This document shows positions 1 through 7,842 of a stretch of DNA of 64,000 nucleotides, piece by piece. The stretch is from Paenibacillus_AB hodogayensis (GTDB taxonomy: Bacteria; Bacillota; Bacilli; Paenibacillales; NBRC-103111). A model generated the notes under the pieces. It was not told the origin of the DNA. It saw nothing but the letters and a program-made list of their open reading frames with translations, and did no database searches. A program made the translations under genes and the position numbers. Within the stretch, counting starts at the first letter, position 1. Each line of letters begins with the position of its first letter. The DNA lies in the NCBI RefSeq assembly GCF_039536325.1, contig NZ_BAAAYO010000013.1, forward strand, positions 124,001 through 188,000. The letters run 5' to 3'.

Positions 1-241
1 AGTGGCGCTGTTCTTCCGCCAGCATCTCTTCCGCAAGTTCGACCGCATTGTCGTTATGGCTCGTGCCGGCCTGGTCCAAGGCCCGCTCGGCTTTGGCGAG
101 AGCGCGTTCCGCCTGGTCGATGGTCTGCGCCGTAGGATGCGTCTCGGCCTGGGTAACGGCCAGATGGGCGTTTTCTACCGAATTTTGCGCTTGCGAGATC
201 GGGTTCTGCGATTGAAGACTGGAATCTTTTCGGTTCGTCAT
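1..241 (-). CDS. Small polar hypothetical protein (3' end outside window)
   Basis: An open frame runs from an ATG at 241 leftward off the window edge with no stop, giving 80 visible residues that begin MTNRKDSSLQ. The start is supported by an AAGGGGAG ribosome site 8 nt upstream. The protein is rich in Gln, Ala and Glu, has no membrane segment, and contains a short internal repeat of the type QAERALAKAERALDQA that should form an amphipathic helix. It is divergent from the DUF4062 gene, so the 242-393 gap probably holds both promoters. I do not recognise the family; a structural or spore-related small protein is possible but unsupported. Confidence 0.6.
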   Translation of the reverse strand, partial: MTNRKDSSLQSQNPISQAQNSVENAHLAVTQAETHPTAQTIDQAERALAKAERALDQAGTSHNDNAVELAEEMLAEEQRH

Positions 242-393
242 GCGTCGATTCTCCCCTTGCCTGTTTGATGTGGGAACTGTCCGGATCACGTTTTACTATA
301 ACGAGCGGGAGACATTTTTATACGCCGGGCTTTCGCAGGAAGGAAAATCCAGCACGTTTGTCAAATACATGTAACAGGTTGGGAGGGGTTGCC

Positions 394-1419
394 TTGCTGC
401 GCGTTTTTATCAGTTCGACGATACGCGATCTGCACTTCGTCCGGTCGAGCCTTGCGGCTCAGATCGAATCGGACCTGGGTCATCGCGCGGTCGCGTCCGA
501 ATCGATCGAGTTCAACTTTACGGGCTCGGGCAATATTGTGGAAAGCTGTCTGGAGGAAATCGATAAATCCGATGTGTACCTGCTGGTCATCGGGGAACGC
601 TACGGAAGCATGGTTTCGGAATGGGGCATCAGCATAACCCATGCCGAATACCGGCACGCCCTGGCGGCCGGCAAGCCGGTTCTGGTCATCGTGATGAACC
701 GGATCTGGATCTTGTACCAGGACGATTCGCCGACGCTCGAGCCGGAGCTGAAGCATTTTATCGATGAGGTATCGAGCAATTTTGCCCGCAACGTCAAGCC
801 GTTCGACGGTCCGGACGACGCATTCGCCTACATTCGCGCACAATTGTCGATTTTATTGAAAAATTATATCCGCACGGGACTGAAACCGACGGAGGTTCAT
901 GATATACTAAGGACAAGCAAGGTATACGAAAGCGCCAACAGGCTGTTCGTATCGCTGCTCGAGAACAGCGAGCATGCCAGCCCGGACTATGCGCGGATTT
1001 TATCCGTCTTTATCCAGGAGCTGGAAACCGGAGAAATCCGCAATCATCTCGTCCAGATCCAGCTCAGCCAAGTAACCGGCGCGACGTTGTACAAGCTGTC
1101 GGCCGACGGGCAGCGGCTGGTCAAGCTGGGCAGCGCGGGAAATGTGGGCGGCCGGGAGTCGTTTCACGTGGACGATGCGACCAGTTATGTATCGCAAACA
1201 TATTTAAGCGGGAAAACCGAGCTGTTCGAGGTGGAGAAACTCGGGTTCCGTGAATATATTAGTTGTGTTCCAATTTCCAAGCAATTCGTCGTCACGCTTC
1301 ACTGCTTTTTGGAGAAGCCGGCGAGAGGCGCGTTTAACTCGCGAATCGTGCTCGACGAGATTACGACTGCCAACCGGGTGCTGTTCGGCATTCTGGCTTT
1401 ATATTTGGAAAGGGTGTGA
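394..1419 (+). CDS. DUF4062 domain protein with C-terminal GAF-like region
   Basis: The start is taken as TTG 394, 5 nt after GGGAGGGG; an in-frame ATG farther upstream lacks a ribosome site and would add unrelated residues. The first ~110 residues match DUF4062: an opening LRVFISSTIRDL strand, an ESIEF segment, then DVYLLVIGERYG and a GISITHAEYRHAL helix. DUF4062 is a Rossmann-like, TIR-related fold found in signalling and NTPase-linked proteins of mostly unknown role. The last ~120 residues look like a small-molecule sensory GAF-type domain (inference from strand/helix pattern). No membrane segment or partner NTPase is visible. The next small gene starts only 6 nt after its stop, so the two are probably co-transcribed. 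Function unknown; a stress or defence sensor is possible. Confidence 0.75.
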   Translation: MLRVFISSTIRDLHFVRSSLAAQIESDLGHRAVASESIEFNFTGSGNIVESCLEEIDKSDVYLLVIGERYGSMVSEWGISITHAEYRHALAAGKPVLVIVMNRIWILYQDDSPTLEPELKHFIDEVSSNFARNVKPFDGPDDAFAYIRAQLSILLKNYIRTGLKPTEVHDILRTSKVYESANRLFVSLLENSEHASPDYARILSVFIQELETGEIRNHLVQIQLSQVTGATLYKLSADGQRLVKLGSAGNVGGRESFHVDDATSYVSQTYLSGKTELFEVEKLGFREYISCVPISKQFVVTLHCFLEKPARGAFNSRIVLDEITTANRVLFGILALYLERV

Positions 1420-1424
1420 ATCCG

Positions 1425-1607
1425 ATGGCCAAACGACAATCCGAGAAGCAAAAGGCGGCAAGCGCCGAGCGCAGACCCGAAGAAGGGGCCACGCTGTTCA
1501 CCAACGGTCCGTCCGTGCTGAAGGGCGACGTTGTGTTCCGGAAAGTAGCGTCGGTGCCGACGGTATTTCTTCATCCCCGGGACGCTTTCGCCAAAATGAA
1601 AGCTTGA
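1425..1607 (+). CDS. Small basic hypothetical protein
   Basis: Sixty residues beginning MAKRQSEKQK. The ATG at 1425 is 11 nt after GGAAAGGG. A GTG at 1416 in the same frame overlaps the stop of the DUF4062 gene and is an alternative start for a translationally coupled form. The N-terminal third is Lys/Arg/Gln rich and the rest is compact (LFTNGPSVLKGDVVFRKV). No known domain is recognised. Position directly after the DUF4062 gene suggests an operon partner. Confidence 0.5.
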   Translation: MAKRQSEKQKAASAERRPEEGATLFTNGPSVLKGDVVFRKVASVPTVFLHPRDAFAKMKA

Positions 1608-1951
1608 CCGCCTGAGCCGGAAAGACCGGGTCCATGGAGCACACGGTACAGTCCGCGCAAGCGTAACAAACTCGCAATCGGCAAACGTACTCCATGACAG
1701 AACTTCAAAGTATTCAATCGCAAAAATGTCCGCACTCGTCAAAAGCCGGCGTTACAAGCAAAGCCGACGTTAAAAACCGGTCATGCCAAGCCAGCCGACG
1801 CGGAATCCGCCTTCTCCATCGCCAGGGGAAGGCTTTTTTCATCCGCAGCAAGAGGGTTGGCCGCATAAAGCGCCGTTCTTTACGTCCATGCTACTGGTAC
1901 ATGTCAGCAAGATGATGTTTACAAGGAAGAGAAGAAGCGGAGGGAGCCTTA
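1608..1951. other. Intergenic region with a terminator and the guaD leader
   Basis: This 344-bp stretch separates the small gene from guaD. I see one intrinsic terminator (listed separately at 1809-1839) and no purine-riboswitch-like three-way junction ahead of guaD. Open frames here lack ribosome sites or run into guaD out of frame. Confidence 0.5.
1809..1839 (+). terminator. Rho-independent terminator
   Basis: A 9-bp stem (GCCTTCTCC paired with GGGGAAGGC, one wobble) has a 7-nt loop and is followed directly by TTTTTT. It lies 200 nt after the small gene at 1425-1607 and probably ends the DUF4062 transcript. Confidence 0.75.
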
Positions 1952-2425
1952 ATGGACGAACAAACATTTATGAAAGAAGCGGTATCGCTCGCTTGCGACA
2001 ATACGAAAGGAACCAAAGGGGGACCGTTCGGAGCTATCGTGGTCAAAGACGGCCGCATCGTCGGACGAGGCGTCAACGAGGTCACCTCGGCCAACGACCC
2101 GACCGCCCATGCGGAGGTCCAGGCGATCCGGGACGCCTGCCGCAACTTGGATAGCTTCCAACTCGCCGGCTGCGACGTCTACACCAGCTGCGAGCCTTGC
2201 CCGATGTGCTTGGGGGCGCTCTATTGGGCGCGGGTACGGACCGTTTATTTCGGCTTCGACCGCGACGATGCGGCAGCGGCCGGCTTCGACGATAGTCTAA
2301 TCTACGAAGAAATCGGCAAGCCGCTCCAAGACCGCCTGCTGCCGATGGTGCGACTGGAGCCCGCCCCCGGCTCCGCCAGTCCGTTCGAGCTGTGGACGCA
2401 ATCGGCGCACAGACGCGAATACTGA
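1952..2425 (+). CDS. guaD: Guanine deaminase
   Basis: A 157-residue cytidine-deaminase-fold enzyme that hydrolyses guanine to xanthine in purine salvage and nitrogen release. The zinc site is complete: HAE near residue 52 supplies the His ligand and the catalytic Glu, and the PCPMC motif near residue 82 supplies the two Cys ligands. Length and sequence order match the short Bacillus GuaD type rather than the long amidohydrolase type. The start is set by GGAGGGAG 6 nt upstream of ATG 1952. It is monocistronic as seen here and converges on the DUF72 gene 47 nt away. A related tRNA adenosine deaminase (TadA) is less likely, because the C-terminal region matches the GuaD family. Confidence 0.9.
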   Translation: MDEQTFMKEAVSLACDNTKGTKGGPFGAIVVKDGRIVGRGVNEVTSANDPTAHAEVQAIRDACRNLDSFQLAGCDVYTSCEPCPMCLGALYWARVRTVYFGFDRDDAAAAGFDDSLIYEEIGKPLQDRLLPMVRLEPAPGSASPFELWTQSAHRREY

Positions 2426-2472
2426 CGGGCGGGAATCTACCCGCATATGTATTCACAAGGCCCTGCTTTCTG

Positions 2473-3333
2473 CTACAAATCGAATAAATCGAGCTGAACC
2501 GGAGGCGACGGCAGCTCCGGATAGCCCAGCCCCAGCAGCTCTGCCAGCTGCAAGGCGTTGGCGGCGGCATCCCCGCCCGAATTGTTGTTGAATACGACAA
2601 ACACCTGCTTCGTCTGGCTTTCCAACTGGCGCAGCCGGTCGGCCCATTCGGCCAGCTCCTCGCGGTTGTAGCGGTACAAATAACGCACCTCGCGCCAATT
2701 CGGCTGACCGCTGCTGTGCCACCCTTCGGCGTTGCGCCCGTGAAAGCGGACGATCGTCAGCTCCGGATGCGTCGGCACGGCCACGATCGGCACCGAGCCG
2801 GGGCCGGCCTGCGGCTCGTCGCAGATGCTGTGCGCCCAGCCTTCCCGCTCCATGTAGCCGAGCGTCCGCTCTCGCATATCCCCTTCAAACCAGCTCTGGT
2901 GGCGAAACTCCAGTGCAAGCGGCACATCGCCCATCCGCTCCTTGGCGGTTCTCAGCTCCTCGACGTGCTTGCGCGTGCAATCGAACCAGGGCGGGTATTG
3001 GAACAAGACCGCCGCCAGCTTTCCCGCCTCGCGCAGCGGCCGAATCGAAGCCGCGAATGCAGCGAATGTCGCTTCCATCGACTCGCTCACCGGCTTGCCC
3101 CGCTGATGCCCCGTCAACCCTTGGTACGCCTTCACCACGAATCCGAAAGCAGCAGGCGTCTCCTGAGCCCATTTCTCATAATTGCGTTCCGGTTGAATCG
3201 CATAGAACGAGCTGTCGATTTCCACGATGGGGAACGTTTTGGCATACTGCCGCAATTTGTCCGGCGCTCCCGTCCCCGGCTTGTACAGCGCGTCGTGGTC
3301 TCCCCAGCCCGTCAACCCGATGCGGATCATCAT
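2473..3333 (-). CDS. DUF72 (YecE-like) family protein
   Basis: A 286-residue TIM-barrel-like protein of the DUF72/YecE family. Family features visible are the opening RIGLTGWGD strand, FPIVEIDSSFYAIQ, the LFQYPPWF segment, LALEFRHQSWF and FVVFNNNSGG near the C terminus. The biochemical role is not firmly known. ATG 3333 is preferred because GGGGAGAGGG lies 3 nt upstream; a longer frame to 3405 starts with residues unlike the family. It is convergent with guaD and divergent from the 3503 gene. Cytoplasmic, no membrane segment. Confidence 0.88.
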   Translation of the reverse strand: MMIRIGLTGWGDHDALYKPGTGAPDKLRQYAKTFPIVEIDSSFYAIQPERNYEKWAQETPAAFGFVVKAYQGLTGHQRGKPVSESMEATFAAFAASIRPLREAGKLAAVLFQYPPWFDCTRKHVEELRTAKERMGDVPLALEFRHQSWFEGDMRERTLGYMEREGWAHSICDEPQAGPGSVPIVAVPTHPELTIVRFHGRNAEGWHSSGQPNWREVRYLYRYNREELAEWADRLRQLESQTKQVFVVFNNNSGGDAAANALQLAELLGLGYPELPSPPVQLDLFDL

Positions 3334-3502
3334 TTCCCTCTCCCCGGTAAAGGGCGCACCCTTTTTTTGCCCCCTATTGTACCACAGATTGGAAGACCCA
3401 CCCAAATCGCAGAAGACTTCCGAATGCTATAATGCAGCCCGTAATCGCTAGCCAGAGACCTCAGTACCGACCGACAATCCAAAGGGAAGGTGGTGTTGGA
3501 TC

Positions 3503-3814
3503 ATGGGATGGATGATTATGTCGTTGGCTATTCTCCTTCTGATCGCTTGGGCCGTATTGCGCAGCAAAGGCTGGAAGACGCTGCTGGTGGGCACCGGCGA
3601 CAATGCGGAGGAGCTTGAGGCCAAGTACGCGTACCTGAAATCGAACAACGTCAAATGCCGGATCCGAACGGAAGCGTCCGCCGGAATGGGAATCGCCCAA
3701 GCGGACCCGAACGCGCGAGTGCGTTCGACCGTCAAGCTGGACGTTCATCAGGACGACGCGGAACGTGCAGCCGAGCTTTTGCAGCAATTCGAAAGACAAT
3801 CCTTTTCGCTATAA
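3503..3814 (+). CDS. Membrane-anchored DUF2007-like protein
   Basis: A 103-residue protein with a single N-terminal membrane segment (MSLAILLLIAWAVL) followed by a cytoplasmic domain. The domain resembles the small GlnB-like DUF2007 fold: VGTGDNAEELEAKYAYLKSN, then VKCRIRTEA, then TVKLDVHQDDAERAAELL. Members are called putative signal-transducing proteins but their ligand is unknown. ATG 3503 follows GGGAAGG; an alternative TTG lies 8 nt upstream out of frame. It is monocistronic and ends at the strong hairpin at 3891-3927. Confidence 0.6.
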   Translation: MGWMIMSLAILLLIAWAVLRSKGWKTLLVGTGDNAEELEAKYAYLKSNNVKCRIRTEASAGMGIAQADPNARVRSTVKLDVHQDDAERAAELLQQFERQSFSL

Positions 3815-3890
3815 GCTTCCGGACTTGTCGCTACCTTCGTCACTCTACTTCTTGCAACATAAAACGACAACAACTTTTGTTCCATGACGA

Positions 3891-3927
3891 AAAAGGTCAT
3901 GCCAGGTGTTACTTGGCATGACCTTTT
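3891..3927. terminator. Bidirectional intrinsic terminator
   Basis: A perfect 14-bp stem (AAAAGGTCATGCCA with its complement) around a 9-nt loop is flanked by A4 on one side and T4 on the other. It sits between two convergent genes (3503-3814 and 3975-4601) and can serve both strands. Confidence 0.85.
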
Positions 3928-3974
3928 GACTGCTCGCAAACGTTCGGCGAGGACTACCCCTGCAGGAGCACTAC

Positions 3975-4601
3975 TTATGCCTGCTCCGCCAGCCGTCCGA
4001 ACACTTTAAGAAACGACTCCGGAGGCTGGGCTCCGGACAAAGCGAACTTGTTGCCGATAATAAAAAACGGCACGCCGGAGATGCCGGCCCGTCTTGCCAT
4101 GGCCAAATCCGTTTCGATCTGCGATTCGCCTTCGCCCTTGTCCAGCCGTCGACCCAGCTCCGCCCCGTCCAGCCCGCATTCGTCGGCGATCGTCAGCAGG
4201 ACCGCCGGATCTCCAATATTGCGGCCTTGCTCGAAGTAACCGCGATGCAGGGCATCGACCAGCCCGGCTTTGGCCTCTTGGGGAGCTATGGCGATCAGCC
4301 GATGGCTGAGCCGCGTATTGGGCATGTACTCCACCTTATCGAAATCAAAATGCAAGCCGGTCGCCGCCCCCGCTTCCATAACGCGACCAAGCATGCCCTC
4401 TTTGGAAAATTGCTCGCCGTACTTCGCGGTCATGGTGCTCATGAATGGCAGCCCGCGCTTCGGAACGTTCGGGTCGAGCATGAACGCCCGCCAACGGATC
4501 TCCGGCGGTTCTCCCCCGTATTGGGCAAGCGCCCGGAACAAGTGCGCCTTGCCGATCCGGCACCACGGACAGACATTGTCCTGAAACAAATCAATGATCA
4601 T
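3975..4601 (-). CDS. DsbA-family (FrnE-like) oxidoreductase
   Basis: A 208-residue thioredoxin-fold protein of the DsbA/2-hydroxychromene-2-carboxylate isomerase group, FrnE-like. The redox motif CPWC lies near residue 10 in DNVCPWCRIG. The helical insertion follows, and the cis-Pro segment GVPFFIIGNK is near residue 175. There is no signal peptide, so it acts in the cytoplasm, probably on thiol-disulfide exchange. The start at 4601 is chosen because GGAAGGAAAGG is well placed there; the frame is open to 4763 but the extra residues do not fit the family. Divergent from the DUF6483 gene. Confidence 0.85.
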   Translation of the reverse strand: MIIDLFQDNVCPWCRIGKAHLFRALAQYGGEPPEIRWRAFMLDPNVPKRGLPFMSTMTAKYGEQFSKEGMLGRVMEAGAATGLHFDFDKVEYMPNTRLSHRLIAIAPQEAKAGLVDALHRGYFEQGRNIGDPAVLLTIADECGLDGAELGRRLDKGEGESQIETDLAMARRAGISGVPFFIIGNKFALSGAQPPESFLKVFGRLAEQA

Positions 4602-4784
4602 GCGCTGCACCTTTCCTTCCTCGTACGGCTCCATCCGGTCGAACCTTTTCTCCGGGGCCATTCCGACCGCAAGCCTGTGTGCTTGCCGTTGCCCTAAGTG
4701 TACCCGAAATTCGCCCGCAGGGAAACGTATGGTATAGTCATACGTAGTAGAACGTAGGACCATAAGCCATAGGAGGACCCGACT

Positions 4785-5504
4785 ATGTTCCGCAACGATT
4801 ACGTCATGCGCATGATCGAGCAGTTGAGCAGCGCCATGGGCGTCATACTCGGTTTAAAACGCCAGTTGAAGCCCGAAGAAGCTTTGCAGCTGCTTGAGGA
4901 AACGTACAAACGGCTGTTTGGACTCAATCCGAATCTGATCCGGGCTTTGTCCGAGCGGGATTTGACCGATTTGTTGAACCGGCAAGGGGAAGCGACCGCA
5001 GAGAAAATGCTCGTCGTCGCCCGTCTGATGAAGGAAGAAGCGGAGCTGTACTCGACGTTGGATCGCGTCGACGAAAGCCACAGGCTGAACCGGAAGGCGC
5101 TGCATATTACGCTAACGGCCGCCCAGGAAAGCTCGGATGTCCCTTGGCTCGACATAGGCGGACAAGTCGACGAGCTCCTCGACCGTCTTCGCCCGTACGG
5201 GCTGCCGGCCGAAACGCGGCGTCTGCTGTGGGCGTACTATGCCTCCGTCGGTCGCTTTGCCGATGCCGAGGACTATTTGTTCCAGCTGCTTCAGGAAACG
5301 CCGCAGACCGCGGAGGAGCAATCGCAGCTCGATCGGCTGCTGGCTGACGCGGACAGCTTTTACGAAAGGTTATTGACGCTGGACGAAGAAGTGCTAGAGG
5401 CGGGCCGGCTGCCGCTGGACGAGGTCAAGGACAGTCTGGAGGAAATTCGGGCGCTGACCGCAGCCCGGGACGCCGGCAAGAAATCGGAAACGACGGACGT
5501 TTGA
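4785..5504 (+). CDS. DUF6483 family protein
   Basis: A 239-residue, almost wholly helical protein that begins MFRNDYVMRMIEQ, the characteristic start of DUF6483. The family is widespread in Paenibacillus and its role is unknown. Repeated helices such as LDRVDESHRLNRKAL suggest a TPR-like solenoid. No membrane segment is seen. AGGAGG lies 8 nt before ATG 4785. It is convergent with the two-component response regulator gene that ends at 5577. Confidence 0.8.
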   Translation: MFRNDYVMRMIEQLSSAMGVILGLKRQLKPEEALQLLEETYKRLFGLNPNLIRALSERDLTDLLNRQGEATAEKMLVVARLMKEEAELYSTLDRVDESHRLNRKALHITLTAAQESSDVPWLDIGGQVDELLDRLRPYGLPAETRRLLWAYYASVGRFADAEDYLFQLLQETPQTAEEQSQLDRLLADADSFYERLLTLDEEVLEAGRLPLDEVKDSLEEIRALTAARDAGKKSETTDV

Positions 5505-5576
5505 CTAGCCATGGCCGCCGGGCTCTATCGAGAGGCCGGGATATAGAACAGGAAAGCTATGGAACAGGACCGCCGC

Positions 5577-6257
5577 CTATCGGTCCCGTTCCGGGTCCTC
5601 TCCTTCGAACAAGCCCATCTCCCGAGCTTTGTAAGCCGCCTCTTTGCTGCTTCCGCCGCCCAGCTTCTTTAAAATATTGCCGACATGCACCTTGATCGTA
5701 CGGATCGAAACGACCAGTTTGTCGGCAATCGCCGTCTGCGTCATGCCTTTGTCGATCATTTCCAGCACCTGCAGCTCCGAGGGCGTAATTTTGCTCTGCA
5801 GCTCCTTCTTCTTGTACGTCTGCTCGACCTGCTTGAGCCTGCGAAATTCCTCGCGCATCTGGGCCGCCGCCGCCGCGCTGATCGGCGACTCGTTGCGGTG
5901 CGCGTCGCGGATGGCCGCCGGTATGCGCTCGAAGTCCGATTTGATCAAATAATCCGCCGCTCCGGCCCGGAACGAATCGAACATCAGCTCCTTGAGCTCC
6001 ATGGACGTCAGCATCAGCACCTTCGCGCCGCCGCGCAGCAGCACCTCCTGCGCCAGACCAATGCCGGCCACCTCGTCCGCCAGCATAATGTCCATTAGGA
6101 CGACGTCATATTCCTGCTCCTGGATCGCTTGGGCCGCTTCCTCTTTCGTACCGGCCACGGCGATGACGCAAATGCCGGGCTCCGCCGACAAATAATCGCT
6201 CAGCCCCCGCCGCCAATCGGCGTCATCTTCGACGAGCAGCACCCGAATGTCGTTCAT
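5577..6257 (-). CDS. NarL/LuxR-type response regulator
   Basis: A 226-residue two-component regulator. The N-terminal receiver has the acidic pocket EDD at 10-12, the phosphoacceptor Asp56 in VVLMDIML, the Thr/Ser switch near LMLTSM and the Lys of YLIKSD. A linker helix leads to a C-terminal LuxR-type helix-turn-helix (ITPSELQVLEMIDKGMTQTAIADKL, split here by the recognition helix TIKVHVGNILKKLG). Its start overlaps the kinase stop by 4 nt (ATGA), so the pair is translationally coupled. Target genes cannot be deduced from the window. Confidence 0.88.
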   Translation of the reverse strand: MNDIRVLLVEDDADWRRGLSDYLSAEPGICVIAVAGTKEEAAQAIQEQEYDVVLMDIMLADEVAGIGLAQEVLLRGGAKVLMLTSMELKELMFDSFRAGAADYLIKSDFERIPAAIRDAHRNESPISAAAAAQMREEFRRLKQVEQTYKKKELQSKITPSELQVLEMIDKGMTQTAIADKLVVSIRTIKVHVGNILKKLGGGSSKEAAYKAREMGLFEGEDPERDR

Positions 6258-7612
6258 ATGTTCCCGCTCCTTCTCTTCTGCTGCGGAAACCGCATCACGG
6301 CGGTCGTGCCCCGGCCCGGCTCGCTGTACAGGTCGAAGCTGCCCCCATGCTTCCGCATGACCTGGTAGCAGTAGGACAGACCCAGCCCGAAGTTCATCCG
6401 GCGGTCTCCTTTTGTCGTAAAAAACGGCTCCATCACTTGCTTGAGCAGCTTCTTGTTCATGCCCGGCCCCGAGTCCTTCACTTCCGCTAAGATGCCCCGC
6501 TTCGTCTCGTACAGCCGAACCGCGATGTTCCCTCCGTCCGGCATCGCTTCGATCGCGTTGGACAACACGTTATTCCACATCTCCGTTGTCTGCGCCCGGT
6601 CACAATACAGCTCAAGATGGTCCGGGATATGCAAATGAATGCGAACCTTATCCGTATCCGCGGCCAATTGGTCCCGCAGCCCCTCCAGCATCGCCGCCGG
6701 ATCGTTCCATTCCGGCTTGTAGGCCAGCTCTTGCGTCTGGTCCTGCACGCGGGCGATCATCTCCTGAATGTGCCGGGTTGCCGCGAGGACGACCGCGATG
6801 TCGGCCGCCAGCTCCGGCTGGTCCGTACGCTCCGCGTAGGCGCGAATTTTCTCGCCGAACAGCTTTGTTTTGCCCACATCGTTCTTGATCGCATGGTTCA
6901 GCACCGCGGTGCCTGACGTAACGGCCCGGATGGAGACGTCCAGCTTGCGGGTCTGGATCAGCACCCGTATGCCGAGAAACCCGTAGTTGAAGATGGCGAC
7001 GATAAACACAAGCACGGCGAAAGCGATAATCCACGTATTGTAGCGCCACATTTCGACGAACCCCAGGCTGGGCAGCACGTAGTTCATCACCGAGCATAAC
7101 AAAACCGCCGGCACGACCGCCAGTCCGGTGAGCCGATCGTTCATACGCAAGGTCGCTTGGGTTTCCTTCTTAAAAATGATCCACAAGGAAGCGAGCCCGA
7201 CCATCGGAACCGCCCACGCCGCCGTCAGCCGGAACGGTATCGGGTGGATCGGTTTGACAAACAGCAGCGTAGCCGCGATCGGAACGAGCGTCAGCAAAGC
7301 AATGGCCGCTTTGCGCCTCGGCGTAATCCGTGCCGGATTGAAGCTGATCGCGAACAGGACGAACGTGAACGGCAGTCCGTAATATTGCATGAGGGAGGAT
7401 AACACGCGCAGCCCCTCCAACAGCTCGACCAGCCCTTCGCCGGCTTGCCGTTGCAGGGCAAGCGGTATCAGCATATCTCCGATGACCGCAGACAGTGCCC
7501 CCGAGCCGCCGCAGAAGGCGACTGCGCTCAGCCAGCGGATCGAGCTTTTGCGCGCATCCGATACGAGCAGCACGATGCCGACTCCCCACAACGCGATCAA
7601 CACAAACAGCAT
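6254..7612 (-). CDS. Membrane sensor histidine kinase
   Basis: A 452-residue kinase. About seven hydrophobic segments fill residues 1-215, resembling the multi-pass sensors of the NarX/DesK/7TM type, with no large extracellular loop. The phosphoacceptor region is unusual: His240 lies in VLNHAIKND. The ATPase domain has an N box (NNVLSNAIEAM), G1 (DSGPGM), F box (FFTTKGD) and G2 (GLGLSY). It is the upstream partner of the regulator at 5577-6257. An extended -10 sequence at 7655-7660 probably drives the pair. Ligand unknown. Confidence 0.87.
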   Translation of the reverse strand: MLFVLIALWGVGIVLLVSDARKSSIRWLSAVAFCGGSGALSAVIGDMLIPLALQRQAGEGLVELLEGLRVLSSLMQYYGLPFTFVLFAISFNPARITPRRKAAIALLTLVPIAATLLFVKPIHPIPFRLTAAWAVPMVGLASLWIIFKKETQATLRMNDRLTGLAVVPAVLLCSVMNYVLPSLGFVEMWRYNTWIIAFAVLVFIVAIFNYGFLGIRVLIQTRKLDVSIRAVTSGTAVLNHAIKNDVGKTKLFGEKIRAYAERTDQPELAADIAVVLAATRHIQEMIARVQDQTQELAYKPEWNDPAAMLEGLRDQLAADTDKVRIHLHIPDHLELYCDRAQTTEMWNNVLSNAIEAMPDGGNIAVRLYETKRGILAEVKDSGPGMNKKLLKQVMEPFFTTKGDRRMNFGLGLSYCYQVMRKHGGSFDLYSEPGRGTTAVMRFPQQKRRSGNI

Positions 7613-7654
7613 CCTCTTGTCTCTCTCCCGTCATTGCCCATTCTTATCGACAAC

Positions 7655-7660
7655 ATTATA
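7655..7660 (-). promoter_or_regulatory. Extended -10 promoter element for the two-component operon
   Basis: On the minus strand the sequence reads ATGGTATAAT, an extended TGnTATAAT element 43 nt before the kinase start. No good -35 is visible, which is typical of extended -10 promoters. Confidence 0.5.
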
Positions 7661-7762
7661 CCATGGAACGGTTTCTCCTAACGGGTATTCTGGGGAGAAA
7701 GGGAGGGTTGTTTCCACAAATGAACAGCTGGACGGTTCACCCTGAGCCCCCCTGGTATGCCG

Positions 7763-7805
7763 AAAAAGCCCCTTCGCCGCTTTTCACGCAGCTCCGGGAC
7801 TTTTT
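7763..7805. terminator. Possible terminator downstream of glnS
   Basis: AAAAAGCCCC pairs with GGGACTTTTT (one mismatch) across a 23-nt loop, with further T residues on the plus side and A residues giving T on the minus side. It lies 38 nt past the glnS stop. The long loop makes it uncertain. Confidence 0.35.
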
Positions 7806-7842
7806 TGGACTATGTTTGTGCCTTTCTCAACGTGCGGATGGC

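Noticed and set aside
1783..2154. 123-residue frame upstream of and into guaD
   Set aside because: Out of frame with guaD, crosses the terminator region, low-complexity and lacks a ribosome site.
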